Source: Diphasiastrum complanatum
Lineage: Eukaryota; Streptophyta; Lycopodiopsida; Lycopodiales; Lycopodiaceae
DNA: 64,000 nt
Direction of reading: 5' to 3'
NCBI GenBank assembly: GCA_029204225.1
Contig: CM055111.1
Span: 23,866,899 to 23,930,898, forward strand
Part shown: positions 1 to 12,128 of the stretch, piece after piece
Layout of the letters: every line of letters starts with the position of its first letter
Numbering within the stretch: the stretch's first letter is position 1
The notes under the pieces: model-generated
Told to the model about the DNA's origin: nothing
The model's database searches: none
Seen by the model: only the letters and a program-made list of their open reading frames with translations
Position numbers and translations under genes: made by a program

Positions 1-142
1 AACCTGAGTAATGCTTCTGCTCTGTAACTGTTCTAGTAAGAAGAAGAACCACAAAGAACGATAACAACAGAAGTAAAAGTAATCCAAGAAGAAAGAGATA
101 AAACTCGTGCTCACAGATCCAGTGAATTTGTGAACATTTGGC
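1..142 (+). repeat. LTR 3' end (U5) fragment, family A
   Basis: These bases recur at 8872-9003 with few changes. They run into a TTGGCGCCGTT motif at about 139-150, the sequence commonly found at the primer-binding site just inside the 5' LTR of plant Ty3/gypsy elements. I read this as the right end of an LTR whose remainder lies left of the window. The family label is mine. Confidence 0.6.
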
Positions 143-154
143 GCCGTTCCACAG

Positions 155-560
155 CTACACACATGTTAAACCAAGCCATATCTCATTCATCTGTGTTGCG
201 ACAAAATCGCCATGAGAGCGCACCTCAAAGTCAAGTACAAGAACAGTCCTCTAAACAGATGCTCATCATCTGATTTTTAGTTGGCCTTCCAAGATGGATT
301 AGATGCGAGCTTAAATCCAATGATGAATATATGAGCCTCAAATTAACTATGTCTGATGCCATCAAGGAAGAAGACGAAGGATCAGATGTTGATGAATCTA
401 GGGAAAGAAGAGCACCATGTGCTCTTGTCCATGAGTCGAAGCCGATCGAGGATACCCGAGACCAACTTTGGAAATTCTAGTTGGAGTTGCTTAATAAGCA
501 ACATCAACTACAGATGGAGAAACTCACCAATGAGTTTCAAGCTGCCCTGTGTGAAGAATA
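155..560 (+). pseudogene. Ty3/gypsy gag remnant, plus orientation
   Basis: Starting just after the primer-site motif, the frame shows a capsid-type stretch (LVGLPRWIRCELKSNDEY) and then an acidic EEDEGSDVDE patch. The same order appears in the minus-strand gag copies at 5.5-6.4 kb and 9.0-9.65 kb. The frame has stops and shifts near 270, 475 and 560. It is cut at about 550 by a repeated segment that also occurs at 891. This is a decayed gag with no intact product. Confidence 0.65.
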
Positions 561-799
561 AAAAGCTATCCAACTTGTCTACAGGGGTTGATGTGGAAAA
601 TCATCTTGCTTGTGCATTTACAAGTTGTAAATATCATTCACTAGCATGTACAAACTCGAGCTACATGTCATGCACAGTGTCTAGATGGTCATATTTCACG
701 TTGTTCCACTGTATATATCAAAGGTATGTGAATTGAGCACATAACCTTGTAGATTTGGGCGAGTTTGAGTTAGGTAGATCTAGATTTGATGACATGCAT
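550..799 (+). repeat. First copy of a 250-bp direct duplication
   Basis: This segment is nearly identical to 891-1140, at a constant offset of 341 bp, with 92 bp of other sequence between. The second copy is preceded by a purine tract (AGGAGGAA) directly before TG, as expected at the start of a 3' LTR. This first copy lies inside the gag remnant and is probably the first 250 bp of the same LTR. Confidence 0.75.
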
Positions 800-890
800 A
801 AAACTAGATGACTTCATCAACAATTTGACCAACCTTAGAGGATTTTCAAGTTCAAGTGATCAAGCCAAGTTGATAACCTTTTAGGAGGAA

Positions 891-1677
891 TGTGAAGAAT
901 AAAAAGCTATCCAACTTGTCTATAGGGGTTGATGTGGAAAATCATCTTGCTTGTGCATTTACAAGTTGTAGATATCATTCACTAGCATGTACAAACTCAA
1001 GCTACATGTCATGCACAGTGTCTAGATGGTCATATTTCACCTTGTTCCAATGTATATATCAAAGGTATGTGAATTGAGCACATAACCTTGTAGATTTGGG
1101 CGAGTTTGAGTTAGGTAGATCTAGATTTGATGACATGCATGCAACATGCAAGTCAGTATCCATGTTCTACACATGTCCAAGTCATCTAGGAAAGTTACAT
1201 GCAAGACATGCAAGTACTATTTGATACATGCATGTAGTTTTGTAGGTTCATAGTTGAGAAATTGACATTTGGAAAAGTAGGTAGGAGTTAGGTGCAATTT
1301 TAGCATGCAAGCTATTAGGTGTCAATATGGTAATAGTTCATACTTGATTAGGTGTAGCAAATGCATTGAATGTAAGGAGTACCACGAATTTTGGCTCTCC
1401 TATATATGTACATATCATTCTCATTCATATCTAATGATGAATCAAGCTTTGGTAATGTCATAATGTCAAAATTGGATCTCATGCTATTTTGCTTGTATTG
1501 ATATTCTCTCTCTAACTCAAGATTGGTGTCTTCTTCATACATTCTTTTGGTTATGTATTCTGTCTATTTGTGAGGAATTAGTTTTGCTTTGATCTGCAAC
1601 ATTCTAGATTGTGCTCTAGCCTCAAATCCATTAGTAGATTGCAGGATTGCTCTACAGGTGTTCTGTGTGCCATCACA
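891..1677 (+). repeat. Candidate LTR or solo LTR, family B
   Basis: The segment starts TG straight after a polypurine tract (about 882-890). It has a TATA-like stretch (CTATATATGTAC) near 1399 and could end CA near 1677. Its first 250 bp are duplicated at 550-799. No matching partner LTR is visible, so the right boundary is a guess. Confidence 0.4.
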
Positions 1678-1770
1678 AAGCATGGTCAAGATCATTCACA
1701 CATTTCTTGTGGATCCCCACACGTGTGATCTGGCTAGATTTTTCACACCCTGAAGTCTTTCCAAAGTAGT

Positions 1771-2187
1771 ATGCCTAGTCAGCCAAACCTTGCACAGGTA
1801 CCTTATAGACGAAAACCAATATGGTTCCCACACTGCCGGGCTACACATCTTGTTGATGCTTGTCCTTCATATCGACCTATCCAAGCACATACAGTCCAAC
1901 AATATGAAGAACATCCCTCACAATCTGGAAATGCCTTGTCTTATCATGAGTATCCACGAGAAAGTCCAGAACCACTAGCCATACAAGATGGCTATGCTGT
2001 TATACAAGGGACCTTGCACACCAGATGTTTCATCTATGGTGAAACCGGCCACTTCATGATTGATTGTCCAGTCAAGACCCAGTACCATGCTGAGTGTCCC
2101 GACTGTATCAAAAAACACAGTTTCAAAGACTGTGCAAAGAAACCAACTAAGATCCTACCTACCCGTCACGTTAGTTATGACTCCTGA
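1771..2187 (+). pseudogene. Retrotransposon gag C-terminus with zinc knuckle
   Basis: An open frame of about 138 codons holds a CCHC zinc-knuckle-like motif (CFIYGETGHFMIDC) in which the second cysteine has become tyrosine. A second Cys/His cluster follows (CPDCIKKHSFKDC). Such knuckles bind nucleic acid in Gag of LTR retroelements. It lies about 100 bp after the candidate LTR end at 1677, so most of gag is missing or the fragment belongs to another insertion. The lost cysteine and lack of flanking capsid sequence mark it as non-functional. Confidence 0.55.
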
Positions 2188-2189
2188 TA

Positions 2190-4496
2190 GGATCCTCACG
2201 ACAACACAACACGAGCACCATAGCACCCAACAGTTAAACCTGCTGCTCAATTGAGAAGTTTCTTGCAAACTTCTACAATACCGCACAATATGCCAACGAC
2301 ATAATACAAAAAGACAATCTGAAATGAGTCCTTGTCAAAAGAAAGTGAAACCGATATTCCGTCATCTGCTACAATGTCCAACCACGAGCAACCTCCACAG
2401 GGAATTGACAATTTTTCTCCCCTTCCAAGACCTCATATCTATTTGTCTTTCCAATGCTCATAAGATTTCCAATGTGCCAATACATAATAAATCTAGGATT
2501 CAGAAATCCAGTTAGAGATTCGGTTCTGAATCTCTTGTTCGAAGAGGTCCTCAAGACATAGTACCTCAACCATACCTGCATCTCACGCTACATCTAGCAA
2601 CATCTACTATCCATGATGGTAGATTTTAGTGTAACCAACTTTGCCTTGTTTTGACAAGGGCATGTGAGAGTAAGTCTCCTTACTCTACAAACAATGGAAT
2701 ATTGCAACTATCAAGGTACATTATCAATGTCGTTGAATTCAAGTTTTGCTCGACAAATGCCATACAGTTCTCAGTCTTTGTACCGTTTGTTTATTTCCTT
2801 GTTTCTCTTCACCTATTTCGTGTGATTGATTTTTGCATGAGGAATAGCTACTCCACGAGAGTCTTCTGTAGAGCATCTCCAGAACACATTTTGATTCATC
2901 TATCCATCTTCAGATAACCTTGTATAGTAGTTTCGACATCTTGAGACATATCAGACATCCATGTCAAGTCCGAGTTGATTGTTGCGTCTCATTGCAATAT
3001 TCAATTTCGAGTCAACTACAACAAGATCGAATCAAATTTAGTTAAAATTTGTTCAATCTTTAGTCCAATCGCATGTTCAACATGTTTTCAGCTACGTGTT
3101 AAACACACCAATCCAATCTTGAGCATGAACAGTTACCAGCACAAACATCCCCACCAACAGATTTTTTTTTTTTTTTTGGGGGGGGGGAGGAGAGAGTGGA
3201 TATGCAGGCATCCACTGGAGCAGTTACACTGCCAACAACAACATCAAGAAGATCGACAACCAAGGTCACAAGTCAAATATGAAAACGACAAGGCTAAGAA
3301 GACAAATGGGCCATCTAAAGGCGACTCAATCAGAAGAAGTATTCCAGTCTCGACAAAGATCCTTCTGGAAAGGGAAACACAAACTTTGAAAATCAGTCTT
3401 CTTTTTCAACCAGCTTCTTGTCATACTTCTACACCCATCCTCATGCCTATCGTCCACACCATCTACCAATGTCACCACCTCCGCTCTTCTTTCCATCCGT
3501 TTGTTTATTATCAGTCATTGTTCTTCTAAGAAATTCCCAGTTTTTGATAGTCTTACCGAAGCAGCTAAAAGATCATTGCAAGTGTCTTGCGGAGACTAAC
3601 TGCCACCTACAATGGTTGATCAGCCAAGCAAAGACCTAAAAAATAGGAGAAGCAGCTAGAAAAAATAAAGAGAAAGATCCAAGAAGCTGAAGAGGATAGG
3701 ACAAAACTTAAGCAACGGATGAGCCAAATCAATCTTGATCAAAAGAAACTCTCTAGAGCAATGATAGTTGAATCCCCTCCTATGAAGTCCAAAGAAATCC
3801 AAAAGTAATGGATCAAAAGAAAGAGCTGCAGAAAAGAAAGATGAAGACACCTGTGAACCTGCAAAATAAAATGAGCTCCTCATCCAGCAAGTGGTGGTCA
3901 AAGCTCAACATTGCAAGCGTCCAAGGCTGCAACTGTAGAACTATCAGTTCCTCACCGTTACCAACCAACCTGTCCATCCAAACCTATTCCTACCACTAAT
4001 TTTGTTAATAAGTCCATTCACTTGAGACTGAAACTTGAAGTTTTTGCAACCTATAGATCAAAGGTTTTTGTTAAGACTGGAACTTCAACTGAACGAAGAA
4101 CTGCGGAAACACCCAGAAGCAAATGGAGGATATAGACCTCCTAGAAGTTAGAATCTGCCAAGAGGCCAAAGATGAAACTGTCAATGGCAAATACAAGTGA
4201 TAAAACAAAGAGACACATGGAAAGCACTGGAGCATGCAAGTTGTGAAGCTGCTGAGAGCTCTCCAAATTTTGAGAATGTCAACCACCTATAGCAATAAGA
4301 CATTCTGATCAAATTGTGACAATTTGTGAAAAATAGTTTTTGTGATAAAGACTGGCAACAATAAACTCTTGGTTTTATGCAAGCAAACGAGGATCTACGC
4401 TTTTCCAAGTGACGATCGAAGACACCAATGCAGAAGTGGAGCGACATCGTCCAATATGAGTTGTAGTGGGTCCTGCAACACATTAGGGGTGGGATG
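2190..4496. other. Unclassified retroelement interior
   Basis: There is no intact gene. A T tract followed by a G/A tract (3163-3192) resembles a polypurine tract and matches the context of 8084-8099. From 3200 to 4150 there are broken plus-strand frames rich in Ser, Pro, Lys and Gln (for example FSTSFLSYFYTHPHAYRP near 3400). They resemble the low-complexity tail of the accessory ORF at 6.6-8.5 kb, but I could not align them with confidence. Confidence 0.35.
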
Positions 4497-5500
4497 ATGT
4501 TGGCTGATTCTGACGAATCCCCAAGATACTCGGAGAGAGCAACTCAAGAGCACATCTCCCCTTAGACCGAGGAGGTCTCTGAGAATATGAGACGAATGAA
4601 GACTGAGAGCCGAGAAATGCTAGTTAGGAATGACAAGCAAGAACTGTGTAAGCCTCATGGTGAATCCCAAAAGATGGAATGACCATTTAGGAACTAGTAT
4701 TTCTAGGAAAATGTAATAAATGCAAGTAGACCTCTCTTAAAGAAAGTAGAGTGAGCCACCTTTTGATGGTGACCTCTAGTGGAGAGTATTATTCCACTTG
4801 TAATTTGTGAAATGTGGAAATTCCACTAGGATGTCACCTAAGGAGCTCTCTTGCCTATTTAAGAGACTTCCTCTTTGAGTAGAGGAGCTTTTTGAGAATT
4901 GTATCAACTCCATGCTGAAATGAGAAGAGCCTCTACGAGTTAGATGTATTCATTGAGCTCCTTGATCATGATGGTTTTCTTGAGTGATGCCCCTATGATC
5001 ATGCCCTTCCATCCTTCTGTGTGTGGTTGTGGACTGTAGGGTGGATTAGATTTGCTGCTTTCATAGAGTGGATTAGTCTCTTTCCTTGTTTGTGGATTAA
5101 TATAGGAACCAGCATTCAGGTAAACTAAATAGGCTGGATCTGTGGTGTAGTTGTTGCATATCTCTTTACAATCCAGTTCTTGATGTTCTTGGGATGTCCA
5201 AGAATCAAAAGATTGGTTGGTTTCTTGATTGTTGGACTTCTAACATGTTGTAGATTAGTTCTTGTTTCTTGTTTTGTCAATTCATGCAAGTGTAGCTCAA
5301 TGTTAGTAAAATGCAAGCTCTAATTCAGTGCGTTTTAGAGTAGGTAACTATAGAATCTACTAAATGTTCATTTGGGCTGCACTCTGATCTGTGAATGAGC
5401 ATTCTTGGCTTGCATCTATGTATGAATGTAAGTGCATTCAAGAGAGTTCGACTCTGAGTTGTCCTCTGACAGGCAGGACATAATACTAGAATGAGAATCT
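4497..5500 (+). repeat. LTR copy of family A
   Basis: A TG start follows the purine-rich AGGGGTGGGATGA. Positions about 5040-5500 align with 8475-8880: both contain AACTAxATAGGCTGG, then a CAGTTCTTGAT block, then a CTGACAGGC block near the end. The first ~500 bp is not seen at 8.0-8.5 kb. The right boundary near 5500 is approximate. Antisense gag follows directly, so the LTR does not belong with the sequence to its right. Confidence 0.5.
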
Positions 5501-5544
5501 GTTCCCTTCTGTCTGGATTGGCATTGTTAAATCAAGATTACATC

Positions 5545-6360
5545 TAATGAATGCCATAAAGCCTAGTAATAGGCAAAAACGGTTCCAAAGAAGAAGCAAG
5601 TAAAATAACCATAGGAAACAGATCCTCTGGGGTGGAGGATCTGTAAACAATTTCTTGTACAAATAGAACACCAGACATTTTCCCTGGTAGAAAAAGTCTT
5701 CGCAAACTTTTCAGGTTCCTTGATCGCTTTTTCATGGAAATCTTCCAATGCTTTGATCTTCTCATCAAATTACGACTACAACTTTTCCATCTGTTTCTGC
5801 TAGTTCTTCCCAAGTTTCTCGAACTCATTGAGCATCATTTCTACAATAGCGTTGGCATTTGTTGATGCAATAGTGGTGGATGTCGTAGTAGTCTGTCCTG
5901 ATGTATAAGGCACAACATACTGATATTCGGCTCATCATCTGAATCTTCATCCTCCTCCCGAATTGCATCGTCCATAGCATTTTGCAGGAGTGCATACTCA
6001 TTATGACGTTTCAACTCACGTCTGATCCGTTTAGGTAGACCTGACAAAAACCACATAATCATGGCATTTTTGTTAATTAGTTCAGGTTCGCACTCAGATA
6101 TGAGACGTTTCACTTGTTCAAATGTAATCTCGAACCATTTCTCGCTTTCTCAATTTAAATGTTACTTAGAAGGAGAAAAGGATCTTGCATAAACTTCTGT
6201 GGTTTGAATCGTGTGATAAGGGCTCATTTAACAACCTCTCAATCTATACGCTCAGTTTCATCTTGATTATAATACAAATCTTGTGCTACACCCGTTAAGG
6301 CTATAGCTTAAGTTTGTCTTGAGGATAAATCTCACCATAGACTTCACAGGAATTAGCATA
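5545..6360 (-). pseudogene. Ty3/gypsy gag remnant, minus orientation (copy 1)
   Basis: Reading right to left, the frame carries a gag capsid region (MKRLISECEPELINKNAMIM, then LSGLPKRIRRELKRHNEY), an acidic EEDEDSDDEP patch, and a Lys/Glu-rich coiled-coil tail near 5560-5830. About 480 bp match the minus-strand gag at 9010-9490, and the protein resembles the plus-strand copy at 155-560. Frameshifts lie near 6115 and 5835. Its start and its own LTR are missing here. Confidence 0.7.
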
Positions 6361-6585
6361 GATCTGAAGAAGCTCATGTCCAACTCATGTCCAAAGTCCA
6401 AACATACAAGCATACAGGCCCAAACCCAAAGTATATACTTGGGACATGTATCCCAACGAAGTCTGGGATACAATCGATGACGATATGGTAAGTGAGGCCA
6501 CAACACCACCCATTCAAAAACCACAAAACCTCGGCTATAAACAAATAAAATTATTAATACAAAATTAACTGAGCGTCAAAAATAG

Positions 6586-8455
6586 ATGCGTGCGAAGCCT
6601 AAACAACCAATCAAGCCCTTGTCAGAGGGGACAGACAACAAACAGTCTGACAAGGCTTCCATGTCTAGTAAAGAATCAACTCAAATGATTCCTAAAGTCT
6701 CAGAACACTTTGTGGACCCACCTTTCAATCTTCCACAGAAGTTCAAAGACTTTACACTTGATGATGTTGTTATCCAGTTACTGCAGCCACATCGAGAACC
6801 TACACCAAGTTCCAATTCCTTTGAAGGACTCGCTAAAGATCCTGACTAGGACATAGATTGAATAGTTCATGTTGGTGCACATTTTTCATCAACCCAGCTA
6901 TGTGATCTAGAAACTTTATTACGCAAATACAGGGATGATTCCGAAGTGAGCAAGCTTGACATCCAACTGTGCAAGTTAGACCTTACAGAAATGCAGGCCT
7001 GGTACCAATAGGCGGAGTCCTTCTTCAAGGAAATTGAGTTTTAGATTCCTATCTTGACAGGTTATCAAAGCCCGTATCTGGTACACATGGCTTATGCCAA
7101 TTATCATACCACGACAAGATCATGTCAAATCATAGTTCCCCCAATCAGGAATTATATTTATAACGTATCTTTTGTGGCAGCTGAGATATAACCTTATGGG
7201 TTCCCACGAGGACCAAATACTGTCACAAGGACACTCCAAAAGATAGAGCAAACGACATATTTCAAGTACATTGATCCCTTTGTGACCAAGTGGAAGAATA
7301 AGGACGGGTACAGACTGGAAGCCATCAATGACAAGCAGCTTCAAGCAGCATGTGCATATCTCACCAGATGCACACAAAAATCTCGAATGAAAGTGCTGAG
7401 GGTACCCATGTCCCTGTTTCACATGATGGCAGATTCACGACTACATGCCCAGAACCTCTATGATTGGGCACAGTTTTTTTTGAATTGTCTTCATGAGTGC
7501 ATTAAGAACAAGCAGCCCATCACAGTATTGGGATATATGATGACAGATATCACTCTTCACCAAGTACAGAACGGGCCAAAGCTTTAACAACAACTGTATC
7601 TTGCGGCCAAGGCATGGGAAATTTCCATTGAACACAAGAAGTCCAAGCGTGCAAGGACCACTTCACCATCAGGATCCCAGGCTAAACGAGTCAACACCAG
7701 TATCCTCCCTCTGGTGCAAAAGCTAAGGAGCCCACCACATGATCCACAAACAGCTGCAACTTTCAGAGTTCAACAGACACATACCTCAAAGGCTCAGTTG
7801 TCGGGCACACGACAACAACGGAGGCAAGAGAAGTTTTAAGCTGGGAGCACATCACCGGTGGGATCAGTTTGAGATGCTTCCACCTCAGATGGTGGCAGCT
7901 CGTCAACAGCATCACAACAACACTCGTCACTCTCACATGTCATTGATGGGGGTGATGGAGCAACTACCTCAACACTGGCACCTGGCAAGACAGTACCTCA
8001 AGTCACAAGTCAACTAGATGAAGCCACCACCCCACCCACACTAATTACTATGCCAACACCACCAACATCACCACTGGCACAAATTTTGGGGGGGGAGGAG
8101 TGGGGATATCCAGTCCCCAGGACACAGAAGCAGCTCAGCAAACACAGGCCCAACAAGTCCACACACTAGACACGTCGCAATATTTTGATGTTGCGGACTT
8201 GATGCCATCAAAAGGTCCAGCTGACACTTACAAAGCCCGACGGGACGAGTTTTTCCAACAACTCCACTCCTCCAGTGCTGCATATAACTTGTTGATTACA
8301 CCTCCTCCTAAACCTATCACCCCCGCACCCCTCTCCCCAGATCATTCCATCCCCGACCTTCTAGAAACTAACACTGACATGGGTGGTGATGATAACTTTT
8401 TGGCAGACCAACCAGAAATGAGAAGGTTCTCGTCCAGACCAGACACGGGTGCAGC
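6586..8455 (+). pseudogene. Accessory retroelement ORF remnant (unknown function)
   Basis: One reading frame can be followed from the ATG at 6586 to about 7587 with five in-frame stops (near 6847, 6859, 7009, 7042 and 7189). Broken frames then continue to about 8455. It contains RVPMSLFHMMADSR and YDWAQFFLNCLHECIK, which align with MLHRIVESH and YNWFKTVFGELKRAIK in the minus-strand ORF at 13.4-15.6 kb. The tail is rich in Ser, Thr, Gln and Pro. The ORF stops where LTR-like repeat (about 8475) begins, a position like that of extra third ORFs in some plant gypsy elements. I recognise no enzymatic domain. It could be a diverged plant-retroelement 'putative plant transposon protein'. Confidence 0.5.
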
Positions 8456-8474
8456 TGAGCCATCGACTTGTTTC

Positions 8475-9003
8475 TTGCTTAGTTGTGGATTAGGATTCAG
8501 TTCTCATTTGTGGAATAAGATTGTGATCAACATTCAAGTAAACTAGATAGGCTGGTTTGTGATATAGATCTTGCATACTCCCTTACAACCCAGTTCTTGA
8601 TTGTTCTTGAGTAATCTAAGCATCAAGTAATGAGTGTTTCTTAATTCTTAGATTATCAAAATGCTGCTAGGAATCTTGTTTCTTGTTTATTGAATCTTGT
8701 TTTTTGTTTTCAGTAGCTAATCTTGTTCTTGATTGTTTTCTAAACTAGTAGTTAGTGGTAGGATTGCTCTCTGTACTAAACGTTGATCTTCTTGAGCTTT
8801 GTCTAGTTACATATGTAGCTGAGTATCGGATTCGAGTTACCCACTGACAGGCTGGGAATACATGTTGAAACCTGAGTAATGCTTATGCTCTATAGCTGTT
8901 CTAATAAGAAGAAGAACCATAAAGAACCGTAACAACAAAAATAAAAGTAATCCAAGAAGAAAGAGATAAAATTCGTGTTTACAGATCCAGTGAATCTGTG
9001 AAC
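8475..9003 (+). repeat. R/U5 part of an LTR, family A
   Basis: Bases 8475-8870 align with 5040-5470, and 8872-9003 with the window start (1-133). It ends at a sharp junction with antisense gag at 9004, where the copy at the window start continues instead into the primer-site motif. The junction is therefore a truncation or nested insertion. Confidence 0.65.
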
Positions 9004-9653
9004 AAGTAGTCTACCTTGCTGTATAAGGCAACATATTGACATTCGACTCATCATTTGAATCTTCATCCTCCTCCCAAATTGCATCGTCCAGTATTTTGCA
9101 AGAGTGCATACTCATTATGGCATTTCAACTCACGTCTGATCCATTTAGATAGACCTGACAAAAACCACATAATCATGGCATTTTTGTTAATCAGCTCAGG
9201 TTTGCATTCCAAACTGAGACGTTTCACCCATTCAATGTAATCTCAAACCATTTCCCGCTTTTCCATTTTAACTTTACTTAAAAGTAGGAAAGGGTCTTCC
9301 ATAAACTTCCGCAGTTTGAACCGTGTGATAAGGGCTCGCTTAACAACCTCCCAATCTATATGCCTAGTTTCATCTTGATTATAGTACCAATCCTGTGTTG
9401 CACTTGTTAAGGCCATAGGAAACAACTTAAGTTTATCTTGAGGATAAATCTCGCCATAGACTTCACAAGATTCAGCATAGATTTGAAGAAATCTAACTGG
9501 ATCTGTTAAACCATTATACTTTGGTAGATCCAATCGGGATGCTCTTCTAACAATAATTGGATTGACTTCCTTTGGATATTTATTTACACTTTGTTGGGAA
9601 TACCCCCAACATCGATACTTAAAAAATGATAAATTTCTCAGAATCCAATCCAA
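9004..9653 (-). pseudogene. Ty3/gypsy gag remnant, minus orientation (copy 2)
   Basis: The longest preserved gag piece: an open frame from 9653 to 9243 (136 codons) encodes a retrotransposon gag domain with RRASRLDLPKYNGLTDPVRF, FPMALTSATQDWYY and the usual spacing. Beyond 9243 the frame breaks, but homology to the 5.5-6.4 kb copy continues to 9010. It lies downstream, on the minus strand, of a primer-site motif (10655-10676) and an LTR-like repeat, so LTR, leader and gag come in the order expected of a minus-strand gypsy element. It is truncated at 9004. Confidence 0.75.
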
Positions 9654-10654
9654 AATATATCATGTTTGATCCAAATTTTGACAGAGACTTGATCTAAAAA
9701 ATTAGAAACTAAAAATAGGACTGGCGAAGGTTCACTAGGTGAAGGTTGGCTCGACGAAGGTTCAACAGTGCTATTCTAGAAAAAAAAACTTTCTTAACAA
9801 TTTTTTTGACAATTTCTTGGAAAATAACCTTCGCCGACCTCTCTGGTGAAAGATTTGACATAGATAAAACTATGAAAAATCGGACGAAGGTTTCAGACAC
9901 AAAAAATTATAGTTTCTGTAGTCTGACGAGAGTAAAATTCAAGAATTTTTGTGATCTGATCAAGAAGAATCTTCTCCAAAATCAACAATAGTATTTTACT
10001 ATAAATAGAATGTTTTGGAATCTTGGCGAAGGTTTTGGCAAAAAATCAAGAGTAATACTGGTGTTTTTGCAAAAAAAACTGACTTTTTTGACAAAAATAT
10101 GGCAATATGACAACTGATCCTCTGAAAACCTTTCTATTTTTGGTATTATTCTTCGTCAACCTGGCAGTAGATAGATCTGAATCACACTTAAGCACAGTGA
10201 ATCGGACGAAGGTTTTTTTTCTGTATTTTTTGGGTTTGGTGATTTTTTGGTGTTTTTTGACGGTTTTTCTAAGGTTTCTAGAAATCTGTTGGGAATTAAA
10301 CAAAACCGAAGGTGTCTGCAACTTGGTGAAGATTTTCTGAAAGGGAGTAAAAAATTATCAGCTCTGATGACACTTTTTGCCTCTTTTTTTACCAAATCTG
10401 ACAGATTTGATCGATTTTTGTTATTTTTACTAATATCTCAGATCCAAATGGATCTTAAGATTGGTGATCTGAATAGCTTTCGCTGTTTAACAATCAGATT
10501 AGATTTTAAACAGTAAATCCACTCAAATCAAGCAAAATCAATCCTAAACTAACCCTAAAATGCAGATCTAACACTATTCATGCCACGACAAGATGCCTAA
10601 TGCAAGCTAACCATCCAACAATCATGCTTCAAACTGAAAAATTGGCGCAGCTCT
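9654..10654 (-). other. Retroelement leader with dispersed GAAGGTT motif
   Basis: This AT-rich stretch lies between the gag start and the primer-site motif. It has no convincing ORF. The word GAAGGTT or a close form (often CGAAGGTT) recurs irregularly at about 9726, 9740, 9755, 9893, 10026, 10206 and 10308, along with CTTCGCC-type complements. Similar words reappear at 12220-12290 beside the second LTR-like repeat, so both pieces are probably the same leader type. Confidence 0.45.
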
Positions 10655-10676
10655 CCAGCAACGGCGCCAAAATTGT
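10655..10676 (-). other. Primer-binding-site region of a minus-strand gypsy element
   Basis: Read on the minus strand this gives TTTTGGCGCCGTTGCTGG, the motif typical just inside the 5' LTR of plant Ty3/gypsy elements. The adjoining bases toward higher coordinates (complement of TGTAGTGGG) give a CA end for the LTR. Confidence 0.6.
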
Positions 10677-11436
10677 AGTGGGTTTAGGGTACTATACATG
10701 CCTATTTTCACAGTACTGTACATGCCAATTGTTATTTATAAGGACAGCTATTAGCAATATGTAGACTTCCTCTAAAATTTGTGCACCATAGATCCAACCT
10801 TTGAAGTTGTAGTGGGTTCTTTTCCTTGCCTAACCTGAATCCAAGATCTAGTCTATCTAGCATCAAAGAGACAAAGTTAGTTGTCACGCGTAGGTTCGTT
10901 CCCATGAGAGTGATAGTTTAGTTCATATTCCAACATGAATGGATGATTCACATCTAACTCTAACAACCATTAACCCTACAATTTCTTAACACTACACATC
11001 CACAACAAAGATAGTTTACTCTTTTTCTCTCTCCATTTCTCTCTCATAAAAAGTATAATAACATACAATCCCAATAACAATAAGATCCAACAATTAGCAA
11101 AATCCAAATAAACACGAGAGATGGAGGAAAAGTGATAGAAAGCAAGGACATTCATCAATCCATTTCTGAAGAGAACCAATCTGCTTTATTGAAATGAGGA
11201 AATCAACATGAGGAGCAACTCGAGTTGGTCTCTTCTTATAGTAGAGAGGAGGACCCTGGCCTCCGAATCCTATTGGTCCAATCTTGTCTCTTTTTATTCA
11301 AATTTAAAAAAGTGTGAGAACCATCAAAATTGGAGGGAAACCCAACTTTATTCACTAACTTGACATTTAGGCCCTACGACATTAAAAGTCCCACAAAAAG
11401 ACCTAAAGTCCTTTTATTAACTTTTATTTAATCAAG
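10677..11436 (-). repeat. LTR-like repeat, copy A1
   Basis: Bases 10702-11436 align with 12301-13011 with scattered substitutions and small indels. Shared landmarks are the ATTTTCACAGTACT block, a GTAGTGGGTTCTTTTCC block and CCCAACTTTATTCACTAACT. The low end abuts the gypsy primer-site motif, so in the minus orientation this is the 5' LTR, or its main part, of the element carrying the gag at 9.0-9.65 kb. Confidence 0.65.
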
Positions 11437-11439
11437 GCC

Positions 11440-12128
11440 TCCGATTGAGATTTGAGAGCAGTGCTCCGGTTGAGATCTGAACAGAGTGCTCTGGTTGATA
11501 TCTGAGCAAAGTGCTCTGGTTGAGATCGAATGGAACACGTCAGTTGAGATGCGAGCAAGTGCTCCGGTTGAGATCTGAGAAGAGTGCTCCGGTCGAGATC
11601 TGAACAAAGTGCTCCTGTCAAGATCTGAATAGAGTGCTCTGGTCGAGATCTGAACAGAGTGCTCCAGTTGAGAATTGAATGGAGTGCTTCGGTTGAGATT
11701 TGATAGGAGTAGTCCGGTCGAGATTTTACTAAACACTCCGGTTGAGATGTGAGCGAAATGCTCCGGTTGAGAACTGAGCGGAGTGTTCCGGTTGAGATGT
11801 GGTAGGAGTGCTCTGGTTGAGATCTGAACAGAGTGCTCCGGTCAAGATCTGAATAGAGTGCTCAAGTCGAGATCTGAACAGAGTGTTCCGGTTGAGATCT
11901 GAATAGAGTGCTTCGGTTGAGATCTAAGCAGAGTGCTCTGGTCGAAATTTGAGGAGAGTGCTCTGGACGAGATCTGAACAGAGTGCTTCAGTTGAGAACT
12001 GAACGAAGTGTTCCGATTGAGATGTGATAGGAGTGCTCCGGTCGAGATTTTACTGAACACCCTGATTGAGATGTGAGTGAAATGCTCCGGTTGAGAACTG
12101 AGCAGAGTACTCCGGTTGAGATGTGAAG
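11440..12128. repeat. 25-bp minisatellite, about 27 copies
   Basis: The unit resembles GTGCTCCGGTTGAGATCTGA plus ACAGA. Successive GTGCT words fall 25 bp apart (for example 11461, 11486, 11511). Copies differ by a few bases. Because 25 is not a multiple of 3, the three minus frames cycle through the same peptide words (SQIST, LCSDLNRST, RSQPEH), so the several ORFs of 60-100 codons here are repeat artefacts and not genes. It sits between the two LTR-like repeats. Confidence 0.9.

Noticed and set aside
8084-8100. Polypurine tract marking an LTR start at 8100
   Set aside because: The open frame continues past it (8100-8455) and LTR similarity to other copies starts only near 8475.
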